The notes below the pieces were generated by a model. That model made no database searches. It had not been told where the DNA came from and worked only from the letters and a program-made list of their open reading frames with translations. DNA of 64,000 nucleotides from Spirochaetales bacterium (GTDB lineage: Bacteria > Spirochaetota > Spirochaetia > Sphaerochaetales > Sphaerochaetaceae), in NCBI GenBank assembly GCA_022788185.1, contig JALEVV010000063.1:1-64000 (forward strand), given 5' to 3'. Numbering within the stretch: the first letter of the stretch is position 1; every line of letters starts with the position of its first letter. A program made the position numbers and the translations under genes. Positions 1 through 9,530 of this stretch are shown piece by piece.

Positions 1-1
1 G

Positions 2-58
2 CGGGAAATCAACGCCTGTGGAGACGAACATGGTGGACGACCGTGCGAACGCACCTAA
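2..58 (+). mobile_element. tnpB: C-terminal tail of IS200/IS605-family TnpB (5' part outside window)
   Basis: Frame 2 reads REINACGDEHGGRPCERT*, the characteristic TnpB C-terminus, followed directly by IS605-type right-end hairpins. Confidence 0.85.
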
Positions 59-141
59 GAAGCCCAACGTCGAGAAAGCAGGAATAGTTCCTGAGAATAC
101 GACTCAGGAAGCTCCCTGCCTTTAGGCGGGAGAGTTGTCAC
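59..141 (+). mobile_element. IS605-type right end / putative omega (re)RNA scaffold
   Basis: Perfect 8-bp stem TTCCTGAG(88-95)/CTCAGGAA(103-110), then CTCCCTGCC-TTTA-GGCGGGAG (112-132), ending GAGAGTTGTCAC; typical IS605 right-end layout after tnpB. Confidence 0.7.
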
Positions 142-171
142 TTTTGATATATGGTGTGTTAGTCTGTGACT

Positions 172-1413
172 ATGTCACAAACGGAAACCACACCCTTACC
201 CCTATGGACCCGGGACTTCACCATCATCACCCTGGGCAGCGTTGTTTCGATGGTCGGTAACTCGCTCTCTGGATTCGCAATGAGCCTGATGGTTCTGGAC
301 TACACCTCATCACCGCTGTTCTATGCCATATATGTGATGGCCTTCACCTTTCCGCAGATAGCTGTTCCCATCTTCAGCGGGGCCCTGCTGGACAGATTTT
401 CCCGCAAAAAGACAATTTACACGCTGGACTTCATTTCAGCGGCACTGTACCTGGCCTCGGGAGTACTGCTTTCCACAGGCTGGTTCAGCTATCCTGTTTT
501 CGCCCTTCTCGTATTCCTTTTCGGGACGATACAGTCGGTCTATCAGGTGGCATACCAGAGCTTCTACCCCATGCTCATCACAAAAGGCAACTACAGCAAG
601 GCGTATTCCATTGCATCAATACTGGAATCGGTCAGCGTTTTCATAGTTCCCCTGTCCACCTTCATATACAACAGAATGGGTATTGCACCCCTGATGATGG
701 CCAATTCAGTCTGTTTCTTCACTGCGGCAGTGATGGAAAAACAGATCAGGGCTGAGGAAAAATATGTGAAAGCAGAAAAAGGCGGCGGGATCAGGCGGAT
801 GCTTTCAGATACCAGGGAGGGCTTTACATACCTGAAGTCGGAACGGGGACTGTTCTTCATAGCATTATATTTCCTCTTTTCATCACTGGGAGGTGGGGTC
901 AGCAACGTCGCACTGCTTCCCTATCTGAAGTCTTCCTACCCGGGAGGGGAATACTACTACCTCCTCATCGGCCTTTTCATGATGGCAGGAAGATCCATCA
1001 CATCCGTCTGGCACTACAGGCACACGCTGCCCACAGAGAGAAAATTCACCATCGCCCTTACCGTTTACCTTCTTATTGCGCTCTCTGAGGGAACGATGCT
1101 TTTCATGCCCCTGGCAGTGATGTTCGCAATGTCGTTCGCATCCGGTTGTCTCGGGGTGACCAGCTACACGATAAGGGTATCGGCCACACAAAGCTACGTC
1201 CCTGACGAAAAGAAGGGCCGCTTCAACGGAGCCTTCAACGTGCTGAGTGTCCTGGGGTCCCTCATCGGGCAGGGGGCGGCAGGCATTCTCTCAGAGATCA
1301 TGGACCTAAGATTCGTGATGCTTCTGACTCAGATGGTGGTATTCACTGCGGCATTAGTGATCATAAAGGGTCATAAAAAGGATGTTTCGGCTATTTACAA
1401 CAGGCAACAGTGA
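172..1413 (+). CDS. MFS transporter
   Basis: About 12 hydrophobic segments; MFS-like motif LLDRFSRKK; ATG at 172 (GTG at 166 possible). Confidence 0.8.
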   Translation: MSQTETTPLPLWTRDFTIITLGSVVSMVGNSLSGFAMSLMVLDYTSSPLFYAIYVMAFTFPQIAVPIFSGALLDRFSRKKTIYTLDFISAALYLASGVLLSTGWFSYPVFALLVFLFGTIQSVYQVAYQSFYPMLITKGNYSKAYSIASILESVSVFIVPLSTFIYNRMGIAPLMMANSVCFFTAAVMEKQIRAEEKYVKAEKGGGIRRMLSDTREGFTYLKSERGLFFIALYFLFSSLGGGVSNVALLPYLKSSYPGGEYYYLLIGLFMMAGRSITSVWHYRHTLPTERKFTIALTVYLLIALSEGTMLFMPLAVMFAMSFASGCLGVTSYTIRVSATQSYVPDEKKGRFNGAFNVLSVLGSLIGQGAAGILSEIMDLRFVMLLTQMVVFTAALVIIKGHKKDVSAIYNRQQ

Positions 1414-1511
1414 AGAGTACGGGGATATTGTTGTCCAACACCCTTGAATAATCTTTCTGAAAATAGTAAATTATCCAAGTTGGTACAGGTATCGTATCGT
1501 CTTTACGTCTT

Positions 1512-1599
1512 GGAGAGATGTCCGAGAGGTCGAAGGAGACGGACTCGAAATCCGTTATGTGGCTTGTCTGCATCGAGGGTTCGAATCCCTCTCTCTCCG
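1512..1599 (+). tRNA. tRNA-Ser (anticodon CGA)
   Basis: Acceptor GGAGAGA/TCTCTCC, anticodon stem ACGGA-CTCGAAA-TCCGT, long variable arm, T-arm AGGGTTCGAATCCCT. Confidence 0.95.
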
Positions 1600-1624
1600 T
1601 ACAAACCTGTCGCAGCACTCCTTT

Positions 1625-1710
1625 GGAGAGGTGTCCGAGTGGTCGAAGGTGCACGATTGGAAGTCGTGTAAGGTCAAAAGCCTTCGGGGGTTCGAATCCC
1701 CCCCTCTCCG
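1625..1710 (+). tRNA. tRNA-Ser (anticodon GGA)
   Basis: Acceptor GGAGAGG/CCTCTCC, anticodon stem CACGA-TTGGAAG-TCGTG, long variable arm, T-loop GTTCGAATC. Confidence 0.95.
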
Positions 1711-1720
1711 TAATCATAAC

Positions 1721-1757
1721 CGCTGTTGATGCAAATGCGTCGACAGCGTTTTTTTTG
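1721..1757 (+). terminator. Rho-independent terminator after tRNA-Ser genes
   Basis: CGCTGTTGA-loop-TCGACAGCG followed by T-run. Confidence 0.85.
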
Positions 1758-1876
1758 CTTGAGAAAGATGTTTCCATTTCATAAGGCTAGACAAATCTAA
1801 CTATAAAGGCATGACAGTGTCGTTATTTTTTTGACACCACGGTTAGTGAAAACCATGCAAAGGGAAGAAAAAGGAA

Positions 1877-2233
1877 ATGAAATGCATCGGAGTAGGTCTT
1901 GGTACCGCCGGTGCGGTAGTACCACAGCTTCCGGCCTTTCCCTTTCTCATGCTCTATGACTTCTGCTTTGCGCGTAGCAGTGAAAAGCTTAATACCTGGC
2001 TCAGGGGAACAAAGCTTTACAGGGACAATCCGGAGGACTTTGTGGCAGGCCTTGGCATGACGGTTAAAACCAAGATCCGGATCTTGGTCACCGTCACGCT
2101 GCTGATGAGCATCGGCTTCATCATGATGGGTGCAAAGGGCATAGTCCCGAGATGCATCGTCCAGGGCTGTGTCTGGGCCTTCCATATCATTTACTTCTGC
2201 TTTGGGGTAAAGACGATTCCTGCGGACAGTTAA
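1877..2233 (+). CDS. DUF454 / YbaN-family inner membrane protein
   Basis: Family pattern VVPQLPAFPFLMLYDFCFARSSEKLNTWL, two hydrophobic segments. Confidence 0.75.
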   Translation: MKCIGVGLGTAGAVVPQLPAFPFLMLYDFCFARSSEKLNTWLRGTKLYRDNPEDFVAGLGMTVKTKIRILVTVTLLMSIGFIMMGAKGIVPRCIVQGCVWAFHIIYFCFGVKTIPADS

Positions 2234-2296
2234 TGGACTGTGAGGTCGTGTGAATGACTCTTTCTTATGCATCCTTTATGGGGTAAGATTCTTTCC

Positions 2297-3019
2297 ATGA
2301 AGATTACGATCCTTTCGATGTTCCCCGAATCCTTTGACTCATTTCAGTCATTTCCCGTGGTTAAGCGTGCCGTGGACAGGTCCCTGCTGGAGCTTGAGAT
2401 CGTTGACATCAGGAAGTTTGCCGGCGGTTCATTCAGGCACATTGATGATTCCCCGTGCGGTGGCGGTCCCGGGATGATCATGAGGATGGACACGCTCATG
2501 AGAGCCCTTGATAGCGTCAGGACACCCTCATCCCATGTGATATTGCTTTCCCCGAAGGGACAGCAGTATACCCAGAAGCGGGCACGGGAGCTTTCTGCAG
2601 CGGAACATCTCATCATAGTGTGCGGACACTATGAGGGCGTGGACAGAAGATTCGAGGATCATACCGATGAGATGATAAGCCTCGGGGATTACATCCTTAC
2701 CGGCGGGGAACTGCCTGCCATGTGCATCACGGACTCCATAGCCAGACTGCTGAAGGGTGCCCTCAGGGAGGGAGCAACCTCAGACGAAAGTCATGAAAAC
2801 GGTCTGCTGGAATATCCCCAGTACACGAAGCCGGTGGACTGGAATGGGGAAAAGGTGCCGGAAATACTACTTTCTGGCAACCATGGAGCCATCGATAAGT
2901 GGCGCAGGGTACAGGCCCTCAGGGATACCAGGAAATACAGACCGGACATGTTCATGAAATATGAAATGAGTGAAGAGGAGAAGAAGTGGCTTTCCGAAGC
3001 AGATCAGAATGATGAGTGA
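2297..3019 (+). CDS. trmD: tRNA (guanine-N1)-methyltransferase TrmD
   Basis: MKITILSMFPESF; LSPKGQQYTQKRARELS; ICGHYEGVDRR; SLGDYILTGGE. Confidence 0.95.
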   Translation: MKITILSMFPESFDSFQSFPVVKRAVDRSLLELEIVDIRKFAGGSFRHIDDSPCGGGPGMIMRMDTLMRALDSVRTPSSHVILLSPKGQQYTQKRARELSAAEHLIIVCGHYEGVDRRFEDHTDEMISLGDYILTGGELPAMCITDSIARLLKGALREGATSDESHENGLLEYPQYTKPVDWNGEKVPEILLSGNHGAIDKWRRVQALRDTRKYRPDMFMKYEMSEEEKKWLSEADQNDE

Positions 3020-4137
3020 AAGCGCAGCTTATCCTCATACATCAGCGCATCCGCCTTGCTGTAAAGCTCCTCAAGCACCAGGGAGGGATAGAGATCGCTT
3101 CTTACATACCCTACTGCGATACTCAATTCGGAAGAGTATTCACCGATCCAGGTATCGCAATGCATTTTCATTTCAGCTATGAGCTCCGGTATCCTTTCCG
3201 GGGCAACGGCAATTACCGCAGCCATCTCATCCCCGCCTATGCGGTAGCACTTTCCGAAGGGGGAAAACACGTTGCTTATTATAGTGGCCGCACCTTTTAT
3301 AAGCTCATCACCGGCCACGTGGCCCAGGGTATCATTGACCTTCTTGAGGCAGTTGATGTCAAATGAGAACACTGCAGTGTTCCTGGGAAGCTTCCTGATA
3401 CTGTATGTTTCCAGAGCCTCGTAGAAGGCATACCTGCTGTAAATTCCGGTCAGCACGTCGGTATTCAGCAGACTGTTCTGCCTGTTTATCTCCTCATCAT
3501 ATGAGAGCATCGAGTAATCTGAATAGTAGATGAAAAGCAGGATCGAACCCATTACCATGGAAATGCTGGCAGTGCGTATGACGCTGCCAGATATCTCCTG
3601 TATTGCGGCTCCGACCAGTATTATTACTATGATGAAGACAAGTGGTATGAGGTTTCTGCGATCAAAGGACCTGCTGAAAACCACTACACAGCAAATGACA
3701 TAGGCTATTGAATACAGATAGACAAGCATGTAGACCCACCATAGAGGCCCATGGTGCATATAGTTGTTTTCATCAAGGAAGTATGTCCATCCTGTAAAGA
3801 CCGAGCTGAACTGAAAAACCAGGTTCAGAAGGAGTATGCGAACTGTCACTTTGTCAGTTTTGCTCCTCCCGAGTATCTGACGGACGAAGAAAATCCCAGC
3901 CGCAGGGGTGAACACGTAATCCAGGAACTTTGCGAAATAATGAATGCTGCGGGTCCACCAGGGAGTCCCGTCGAGCATAACGGAAAGCCATTCGGAGAGA
4001 ACCGCTATCAGGATGATGATGTATGAGCGGTAAAACCTCCTCTTTGCATCCTTTGAAATGTGTGTATTCCCGTGAACCAGCAGGGTAAGGCAGAGGATGG
4101 ACAGACATGATATTACGATTACTGATGTATAGTGCAT
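3004..4137 (-). CDS. Membrane-anchored GGDEF-domain protein (putative diguanylate cyclase)
   Basis: N-terminal transmembrane segments, then DVLTGIYSRYAF...CYRIGGDEMAAV. Confidence 0.85.
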   Translation of the reverse strand: MHYTSVIVISCLSILCLTLLVHGNTHISKDAKRRFYRSYIIILIAVLSEWLSVMLDGTPWWTRSIHYFAKFLDYVFTPAAGIFFVRQILGRSKTDKVTVRILLLNLVFQFSSVFTGWTYFLDENNYMHHGPLWWVYMLVYLYSIAYVICCVVVFSRSFDRRNLIPLVFIIVIILVGAAIQEISGSVIRTASISMVMGSILLFIYYSDYSMLSYDEEINRQNSLLNTDVLTGIYSRYAFYEALETYSIRKLPRNTAVFSFDINCLKKVNDTLGHVAGDELIKGAATIISNVFSPFGKCYRIGGDEMAAVIAVAPERIPELIAEMKMHCDTWIGEYSSELSIAVGYVRSDLYPSLVLEELYSKADALMYEDKLRFHSSF

Positions 4138-4164
4138 GTTTCCTCCCCTTCTGAAACAAAAAAA

Positions 4165-4261
4165 GCGACAAATTTACCAGGTCACATATAACATCCTCTG
4201 ACCGCTGCTACATTCCTGTCCTGACGGGGTTGGGAGGCGTATATTGCCTGGGATCTGTCGC
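4165..4261 (-). ncRNA. ffs: Bacterial signal recognition particle RNA (small SRP / 4.5S type)
   Basis: Minus strand GTCAGGACAGGAATGTAGCAGC matches the SRP core GUCAGGUCCGGAAGGAAGCAGC with compensatory ACA-GGAA-UGU apical stem; terminal stem GCGACAGAT/ATTTGTCGC; CCAGG/CCTGG; T-run after the 3' end. Confidence 0.87.
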
Positions 4262-4405
4262 TAAGGAAGACATGGGAGTCGGACCCAATATGAAAGACCG
4301 CTTCTTCCGTTTTTCATCATGAATGATTTTTTCACTTTTGAAAAGGGGGTTGTGGTGTATAAAGAGGTTTTCATGGTATACTTTTCATCTGACTAAGGAG
4401 ATGAG

Positions 4406-6115
4406 ATGGCATACGAAGTAACCGCTACCAGGAAAAGGCCGCAGGCATTTGAAAAACTAGTAGGACAGGAATTCGTGGTTTCCACGATAGAGAATGCCAT
4501 CGAGAGCGGAAGAATTGCCCACGCATATCTCTTTTCAGGCCCAAGAGGTGTCGGAAAGACATCCTCTGCCCGTCTGCTTGCAAAGGCACTGAACTGCGAG
4601 CATGGTCCGACGGCACACCCCTGCGGGGAGTGTGTGTCATGCCGGGAGATAACCCAGGGATACAGTACCGATGTTATCGAGATCGACGGTGCTTCCAACA
4701 CCAGCGTCAACGACATCAGGGTCATCAAGGATGAGGTGCTCTTTCCGCCCCAGTCATCGAGGTATAAAATATACATCATCGATGAGGTTCACATGCTGAG
4801 CACCAGTGCGTTCAACGCACTTCTCAAGACCATCGAGGAACCGCCTGAGTATATCATATTCATCTTTGCGACCACCGAACTGCAGAAGGTTCCGGCCACA
4901 ATTCGCTCCCGCTGTCAGCAGTTTCATTTCCAGCTGATACCCCTCGAAACGATAAAGGGATGTCTCAGGGAAGCTGCGGCAGAAATGGGAATTCAGGCCG
5001 ATGATGACGCCCTCTTCTGGATAGCGCGTGAAGGTAACGGCTCGATGAGGGATGCCTATACCCTTTTCGACCAGGTCGCAGCCTTCTCCCAGGACCACAT
5101 CACCCTTGACAAGATAAAGAACAAGCTCGGCCTTGTCGGCAGCGATCAGATCGCAAGGATAGTTGAAGCTGCGATAACAGGCAACAGTGCCTCTGCACTG
5201 AGGGAGTTCAGTTCCATCCTGGCAAAGGGAATTTCCGTGGAACAGTGCATCAGGGACCTGACGTCCTTCTTCCGTGCCGTCCTTTTCATCAGGCAGGGAA
5301 TAACCGATGAGGATCTGCTGAACATGAGGACAGAGGAAATACCCGACAGCGTGCTTTCAATGCTTTCCCCGGCCCAGGCGGAAGCCGCACTGAGATCACT
5401 CCTGCAGCTATACAGGGAGATAAGATACTCCATATCACCCAGGTTTGAGGCGGAGCTTTTCATATCAAGACTCAGCAGTCTTCCATTCCTCACCTCTCCT
5501 GAGGAGCTCGTGAAGAAGCTTGAGGAGATGAAGAAGGATGTAGCCGCAGGCAAGGTGACCGTCGTCAGGGAGCGTTCCCTGTCCCTCGTCCAGCCGACAG
5601 TCCAGGTAACCGCTACCCAGGAAGTCAGAAAAGAAGCAACTACTGAGCCGGTGAAAAGTCCCACCCCTGAACCGGTAAAAGCTGTTGCCCCCGAACCTGT
5701 AACGAATGCTCCCTTGGAAACTGTCCCCACTCCTGAAATGAAGACTCCCGTGGAGGCTGTACCGGAGCCAGTGAAGAAGGCAAAACGGATTCCGGTGCTG
5801 GAAGATATAAAGAAGCTTGCTGCCTCAGGCGATATCGATCATGTATTCGGACTTCAGAACGCCCTCAATAACGTAAACGGCGTGACACTGGCCGAAGACG
5901 GAACCCTCGAACTCAGGACGAACTCCCTTCTGCCCGCAAAAACCATAAGATCCAATTCAAAGCTCATAAGGGAACTGCTTGAAAGGGAGACCGGCTTTGA
6001 CGGTGCGATAAACAGCTTTGCAGCCGAAAAACAGAAGGAACGGGTGAACCCCGTCCTTGAGAAGCTTGCAACCAGCTTCAGGGGAACCGTCATAAGCGAA
6101 CAGGAGGATTTATGA
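4406..6115 (+). CDS. dnaX: DNA polymerase III subunit gamma/tau
   Basis: RPQAFEKLVGQEFVVSTIENAI, Walker A GPRGVGKTSSAR, C4 zinc motif, IDEVHMLS; AAGGAG RBS. Confidence 0.95.
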   Translation: MAYEVTATRKRPQAFEKLVGQEFVVSTIENAIESGRIAHAYLFSGPRGVGKTSSARLLAKALNCEHGPTAHPCGECVSCREITQGYSTDVIEIDGASNTSVNDIRVIKDEVLFPPQSSRYKIYIIDEVHMLSTSAFNALLKTIEEPPEYIIFIFATTELQKVPATIRSRCQQFHFQLIPLETIKGCLREAAAEMGIQADDDALFWIAREGNGSMRDAYTLFDQVAAFSQDHITLDKIKNKLGLVGSDQIARIVEAAITGNSASALREFSSILAKGISVEQCIRDLTSFFRAVLFIRQGITDEDLLNMRTEEIPDSVLSMLSPAQAEAALRSLLQLYREIRYSISPRFEAELFISRLSSLPFLTSPEELVKKLEEMKKDVAAGKVTVVRERSLSLVQPTVQVTATQEVRKEATTEPVKSPTPEPVKAVAPEPVTNAPLETVPTPEMKTPVEAVPEPVKKAKRIPVLEDIKKLAASGDIDHVFGLQNALNNVNGVTLAEDGTLELRTNSLLPAKTIRSNSKLIRELLERETGFDGAINSFAAEKQKERVNPVLEKLATSFRGTVISEQEDL

Positions 6116-6420
6116 CAATAGACGAAAACACATTCAAAAACATGTTCGGGAACCTTTCCGAAATAGAGAAGACAGCAAAGGATTATGCAAAGCAGATGGA
6201 AGCGATCACCGTCACGGGAAGTGCCGGTGCCGGGCTTGTGAACATCACCGTCAACGGTAAGGGCAGGGTCACCTCCGTCCAGATCTCAGAACAGGTGTAT
6301 GAACTCGGCGATGTCCATACCGCAGAGGTCCTTATCGCAGCTGCCTTCAATGATGCCGTGGAAAAGGCTGAGAAAGAGAAGATGGCAATGGCTTCCGACA
6401 TCACGAAGTTCTTCAGATGA
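6112..6420 (+). CDS. YbaB/EbfC nucleoid-associated protein
   Basis: About 100 aa between dnaX and recR, ATGA overlap; VTVNGKGRVTSVQIS. Confidence 0.9.
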   Translation: MTIDENTFKNMFGNLSEIEKTAKDYAKQMEAITVTGSAGAGLVNITVNGKGRVTSVQISEQVYELGDVHTAEVLIAAAFNDAVEKAEKEKMAMASDITKFFR

Positions 6421-7004
6421 ACGCACTGGAAAACCTTATCAGACAGCTCTCACGTCTTCCCGGAGTGGGAGCCAAAAGTGCAACAAGGATGGCCTATCAC
6501 CTATTAAAGTGTGATGAAAGCTACAATGAAAAGCTTTCTGATGCCATCGGAACAATAAAGGAAAAGATTCATAAGTGTTCAGTATGCGGTTCCTATACCG
6601 AGACAGACCCCTGTGAGCTCTGCAGTGATCCCAAAAGGGACCACACGCTTCTGTGCATCGTCGAACAGCCCCAGGATGTAATGACGATTCAGAACAGCGG
6701 CATTTACAATGGCATGTACCATGTGCTCGGAGGAGCCATCGATCCCCTGAACGGAGTCGGCCCAGAGGACCTTTCCTTCCGTGAGCTGAGGGAAAGGATA
6801 AAAAACGGTTCCTTCTCAGAAGTAATAATCGCCACGAATCCGACTGAGGAAGGTGACACCACTGCCCTTTATATCAGGCACGTGCTTCAGGATACGGGCA
6901 TAACCGTTTCCCGTCTTGCAGCCGGACTCCCGATAGGAGGGGACCTGGAGTATGCCGACAGACTTACCCTGGCCCGCTCGATAAAGGGAAGGGTCAGTTT
7001 CTGA
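6417..7004 (+). CDS. recR: Recombination protein RecR
   Basis: LIRQLSRLPGVGAKSATRMAYHLL, C4 zinc motif, Toprim CIVEQPQDV. Confidence 0.96.
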   Translation: MNALENLIRQLSRLPGVGAKSATRMAYHLLKCDESYNEKLSDAIGTIKEKIHKCSVCGSYTETDPCELCSDPKRDHTLLCIVEQPQDVMTIQNSGIYNGMYHVLGGAIDPLNGVGPEDLSFRELRERIKNGSFSEVIIATNPTEEGDTTALYIRHVLQDTGITVSRLAAGLPIGGDLEYADRLTLARSIKGRVSF

Positions 7005-8484
7005 ACGAGGCATCATAGAAGTAGAAGCCGTTATTCTCCTTCACACCCTCAAGCCTGCTTCTGTAGAGATATCCGCTGTTGTAGTGGCCTGCCACTATGA
7101 CAGGCAGATACTCCTCACAGTACTCCTGGATATCATCCCAGATTTCCGCAGCTTCCCCATAACTCTCGCTTTCGGAAAAGGCTGAAAGCAGCTCCTGCAG
7201 GTGCTCATCATCGCTCCACCCCGCATACGTGGGATCGAAGAAGAGCTTCAGGGACGGAAGCGGCACAGCGGTCATGGCGGTGATGCAGAGGTCGTATTTA
7301 TCCTCCTGACTTCTCCAGGCCATCATGGTGGACCAGTCCGTCACCAGGAGTTCCACCTTCATTCCGGCCTTCTCCAGCTCGCTTTTGATGAAAAGCGCCG
7401 CCTTATCCATGTTGGAAAGATTGCTTGTGAGGATTGTGAAGGTCTCTCCGGCATAACCGCACTCAGACAGGATTTTTCCTGCCTCAGCCTTATTATTGAG
7501 GCCATAGGCACCTTCCCTGTTAGGCCACAGCTCCTGCCAGGCTTCCATGTATCCATGATTCAGCGTGAAGCCCTCCTCACCGTAGCATGCCTTCATGACT
7601 CCCTCGAGATCGAGGGCTGTATTTACTGCCTTTCGTATTTCCCTGTTTCCGGCAATGGGACCCCTTTTATTGAAGAGAAGCACGAAGGATCCAGTCTCAT
7701 CACCAAGGGAGAGAACCACATCCTCATTGGCCCTCAGTCTTGAAAAATCACTGCTCATGACGTCATTCATGAAATCATAAGTACCGGTCTCACACCCCAG
7801 GGTCCTGACTGCCGATTCAGGCACGAAGTGGTAGACGAGTCTCTTCACCTCAGCCTTCCTGATGCCCTCATACCCCTCATAGCGATCAAGGGTAACAGCT
7901 ACTCCCGCCTCATAACTCACGAAGCGGTAAGGACCGGTTCCGATATATGATTTGAGAAAACCGTTTTCATCGGTATTTTCAAGGGACTCCCTTGCAATGA
8001 TGACCGCGGCATAGGGACTTTCCGCCATCATCTGATCCAGGAAGATGACGGGATGGTCAAAGTTTATTGAAACCCTGTCACCCTCAGATACGAAGCGTGA
8101 TTCGCCGCACATCTTCCTGATGGCTGCGTAGTTGTCTATCCAGCGGTTCAGGGAGAGAGTGACATCCTCCGCATCCATCTCCCTTCCGTTATGGAAGGTA
8201 ACTCCCTTTCTTAAGGTGAAGACCCACTTCCGTCCACCGTCAAGCATCTCATAACTTTCGGCAAGCAGCGGATAGGGTTTGGAGTCGTCACCCCTGTCAA
8301 TGAATCTTTCAAGCGTGTTGCCGCAGAGTATGTAGCGTATTACCTGGGATGAATTCTTATGAACATCCAGGGTAGGCATCTCCTGGGAGAGGGCAATGTC
8401 AATCGTATCCTTCACACTCTCTTTTTCGGTGCAGGACAGGAGCATCAGGGTAATCATCAGTAGTAGTATCAGCTTTTTCATCAA
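6994..8484 (-). CDS. ABC transporter substrate-binding lipoprotein (peptide/solute family 5)
   Basis: Lipobox MLLSCTEK; YEMLDGGRKWVFTLRKGVTFHNGREMDAEDV. Confidence 0.9.
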   Translation of the reverse strand: MMKKLILLLMITLMLLSCTEKESVKDTIDIALSQEMPTLDVHKNSSQVIRYILCGNTLERFIDRGDDSKPYPLLAESYEMLDGGRKWVFTLRKGVTFHNGREMDAEDVTLSLNRWIDNYAAIRKMCGESRFVSEGDRVSINFDHPVIFLDQMMAESPYAAVIIARESLENTDENGFLKSYIGTGPYRFVSYEAGVAVTLDRYEGYEGIRKAEVKRLVYHFVPESAVRTLGCETGTYDFMNDVMSSDFSRLRANEDVVLSLGDETGSFVLLFNKRGPIAGNREIRKAVNTALDLEGVMKACYGEEGFTLNHGYMEAWQELWPNREGAYGLNNKAEAGKILSECGYAGETFTILTSNLSNMDKAALFIKSELEKAGMKVELLVTDWSTMMAWRSQEDKYDLCITAMTAVPLPSLKLFFDPTYAGWSDDEHLQELLSAFSESESYGEAAEIWDDIQEYCEEYLPVIVAGHYNSGYLYRSRLEGVKENNGFYFYDASFRN

Positions 8485-8527
8485 AATCCATAGTAGAGAA
8501 AAAAAAGACTGACTACAAGAGACGCAA

Positions 8528-8553
8528 AATGCCCCGCCGGAAGGCAGGGCATC
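8528..8553 (-). terminator. Rho-independent terminator after SDR gene
   Basis: Minus strand ATGCCCTGCCTTCCGGCGGGGCATTTT. Confidence 0.65.
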
Positions 8554-8576
8554 TGAAACGCGTTTCCAGAAGAAAC

Positions 8577-9377
8577 TTACTTGGGCTGCTTGCCGATGTA
8601 AGCCAGGATACCGCCGTCAACGTAAAGGATGTGACCGTTGACAAAGTTGGATGCATCACTTGCAAGGAAGACTGCAGGTCCCTGGAGGTCCTCTGCATTA
8701 CCCCAGCGAGCTGCGGGTGTCTTTGAAATGATGAACTGATCGAACGGATGGCGTGAACCGTCGGGCTGGATCTCCCTGAGAGGAGCTGTCTGCGGTGTTG
8801 CAATGTATCCGGGTCCGATACCGTTACACTGAATGTTGAATTCGCCGTACTCGGAAGCGATATTCTTTGTGAGCATCTTGAGACCGCCCTTTGCTGCAGC
8901 ATATGCGCTGACTGTCTCACGTCCAAGCTCACTCATCATGGAGCAGATGTTGATGATCTTTCCGTGACCGTTCTTGATCATGGAAGGAATGACTGCCTTT
9001 GCACAGATGAAAGGAGCGTTGAGATCAACGTCGATGACCTGTCTGAACTCAGCGGCTGTCATGTCGCACATCGGGATTCTCTTGATGATACCTGCGTTGT
9101 TGACGAGGATGTCAATCTTTCCGAATTCACTGATGATCTCTGCAACAGTAGCATTTACCTGCTCTTCGTTCGTGACATCACAGACATAACCCTTTGCATC
9201 GATACCGGCTTCAGCATATGCCTTGAGTCCCTTATCGACAAATTCCTGCTTGATATCATTGAAAACGACTTTTGCACCTGCAGCGGCAAATGCTGATGCA
9301 ATGGCAAATCCGATACCATAAGAGGCACCTGTCACCCATGCGACCTTGCCCTCTAATGAGAAATCCTTCATGTTCAT
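8577..9377 (-). CDS. SDR-family oxidoreductase (gluconate 5-dehydrogenase / KduD-like)
   Basis: VTGASYGIGFAIASAFA, NNAGI, YAAAKGGLKMLTKNIASEYG. Confidence 0.88.
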   Translation of the reverse strand: MNMKDFSLEGKVAWVTGASYGIGFAIASAFAAAGAKVVFNDIKQEFVDKGLKAYAEAGIDAKGYVCDVTNEEQVNATVAEIISEFGKIDILVNNAGIIKRIPMCDMTAAEFRQVIDVDLNAPFICAKAVIPSMIKNGHGKIINICSMMSELGRETVSAYAAAKGGLKMLTKNIASEYGEFNIQCNGIGPGYIATPQTAPLREIQPDGSRHPFDQFIISKTPAARWGNAEDLQGPAVFLASDASNFVNGHILYVDGGILAYIGKQPK

Positions 9378-9530
9378 AGTATTTATCCTCCGAAAAGACC
9401 GTAATGATCCTGTTATAATCTAAGTATAAGAGGGTTTGCCCCATCATGCAAGTAAAAAATGAAACATTGTTTCACTTTTTACGAAAACATGCCCCTTTCG
9501 GAGCATGCGTAAATCGGCTTTATCGGATTA

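Noticed and set aside
591-1191. Antisense ORFs on the minus strand within the MFS gene
   Set aside because: Composition mirrors the sense CDS, no RBS or family motifs; treated as shadow ORFs, like most other overlapping entries in the track
1391-1784. ORFs across 1391-1784 on both strands
   Set aside because: They read through two clear tRNA-Ser genes
4406-6115. Programmed frameshift in dnaX (tau/gamma)
   Set aside because: No A AAA AAG-type slippery heptamer with downstream hairpin was found in the expected region
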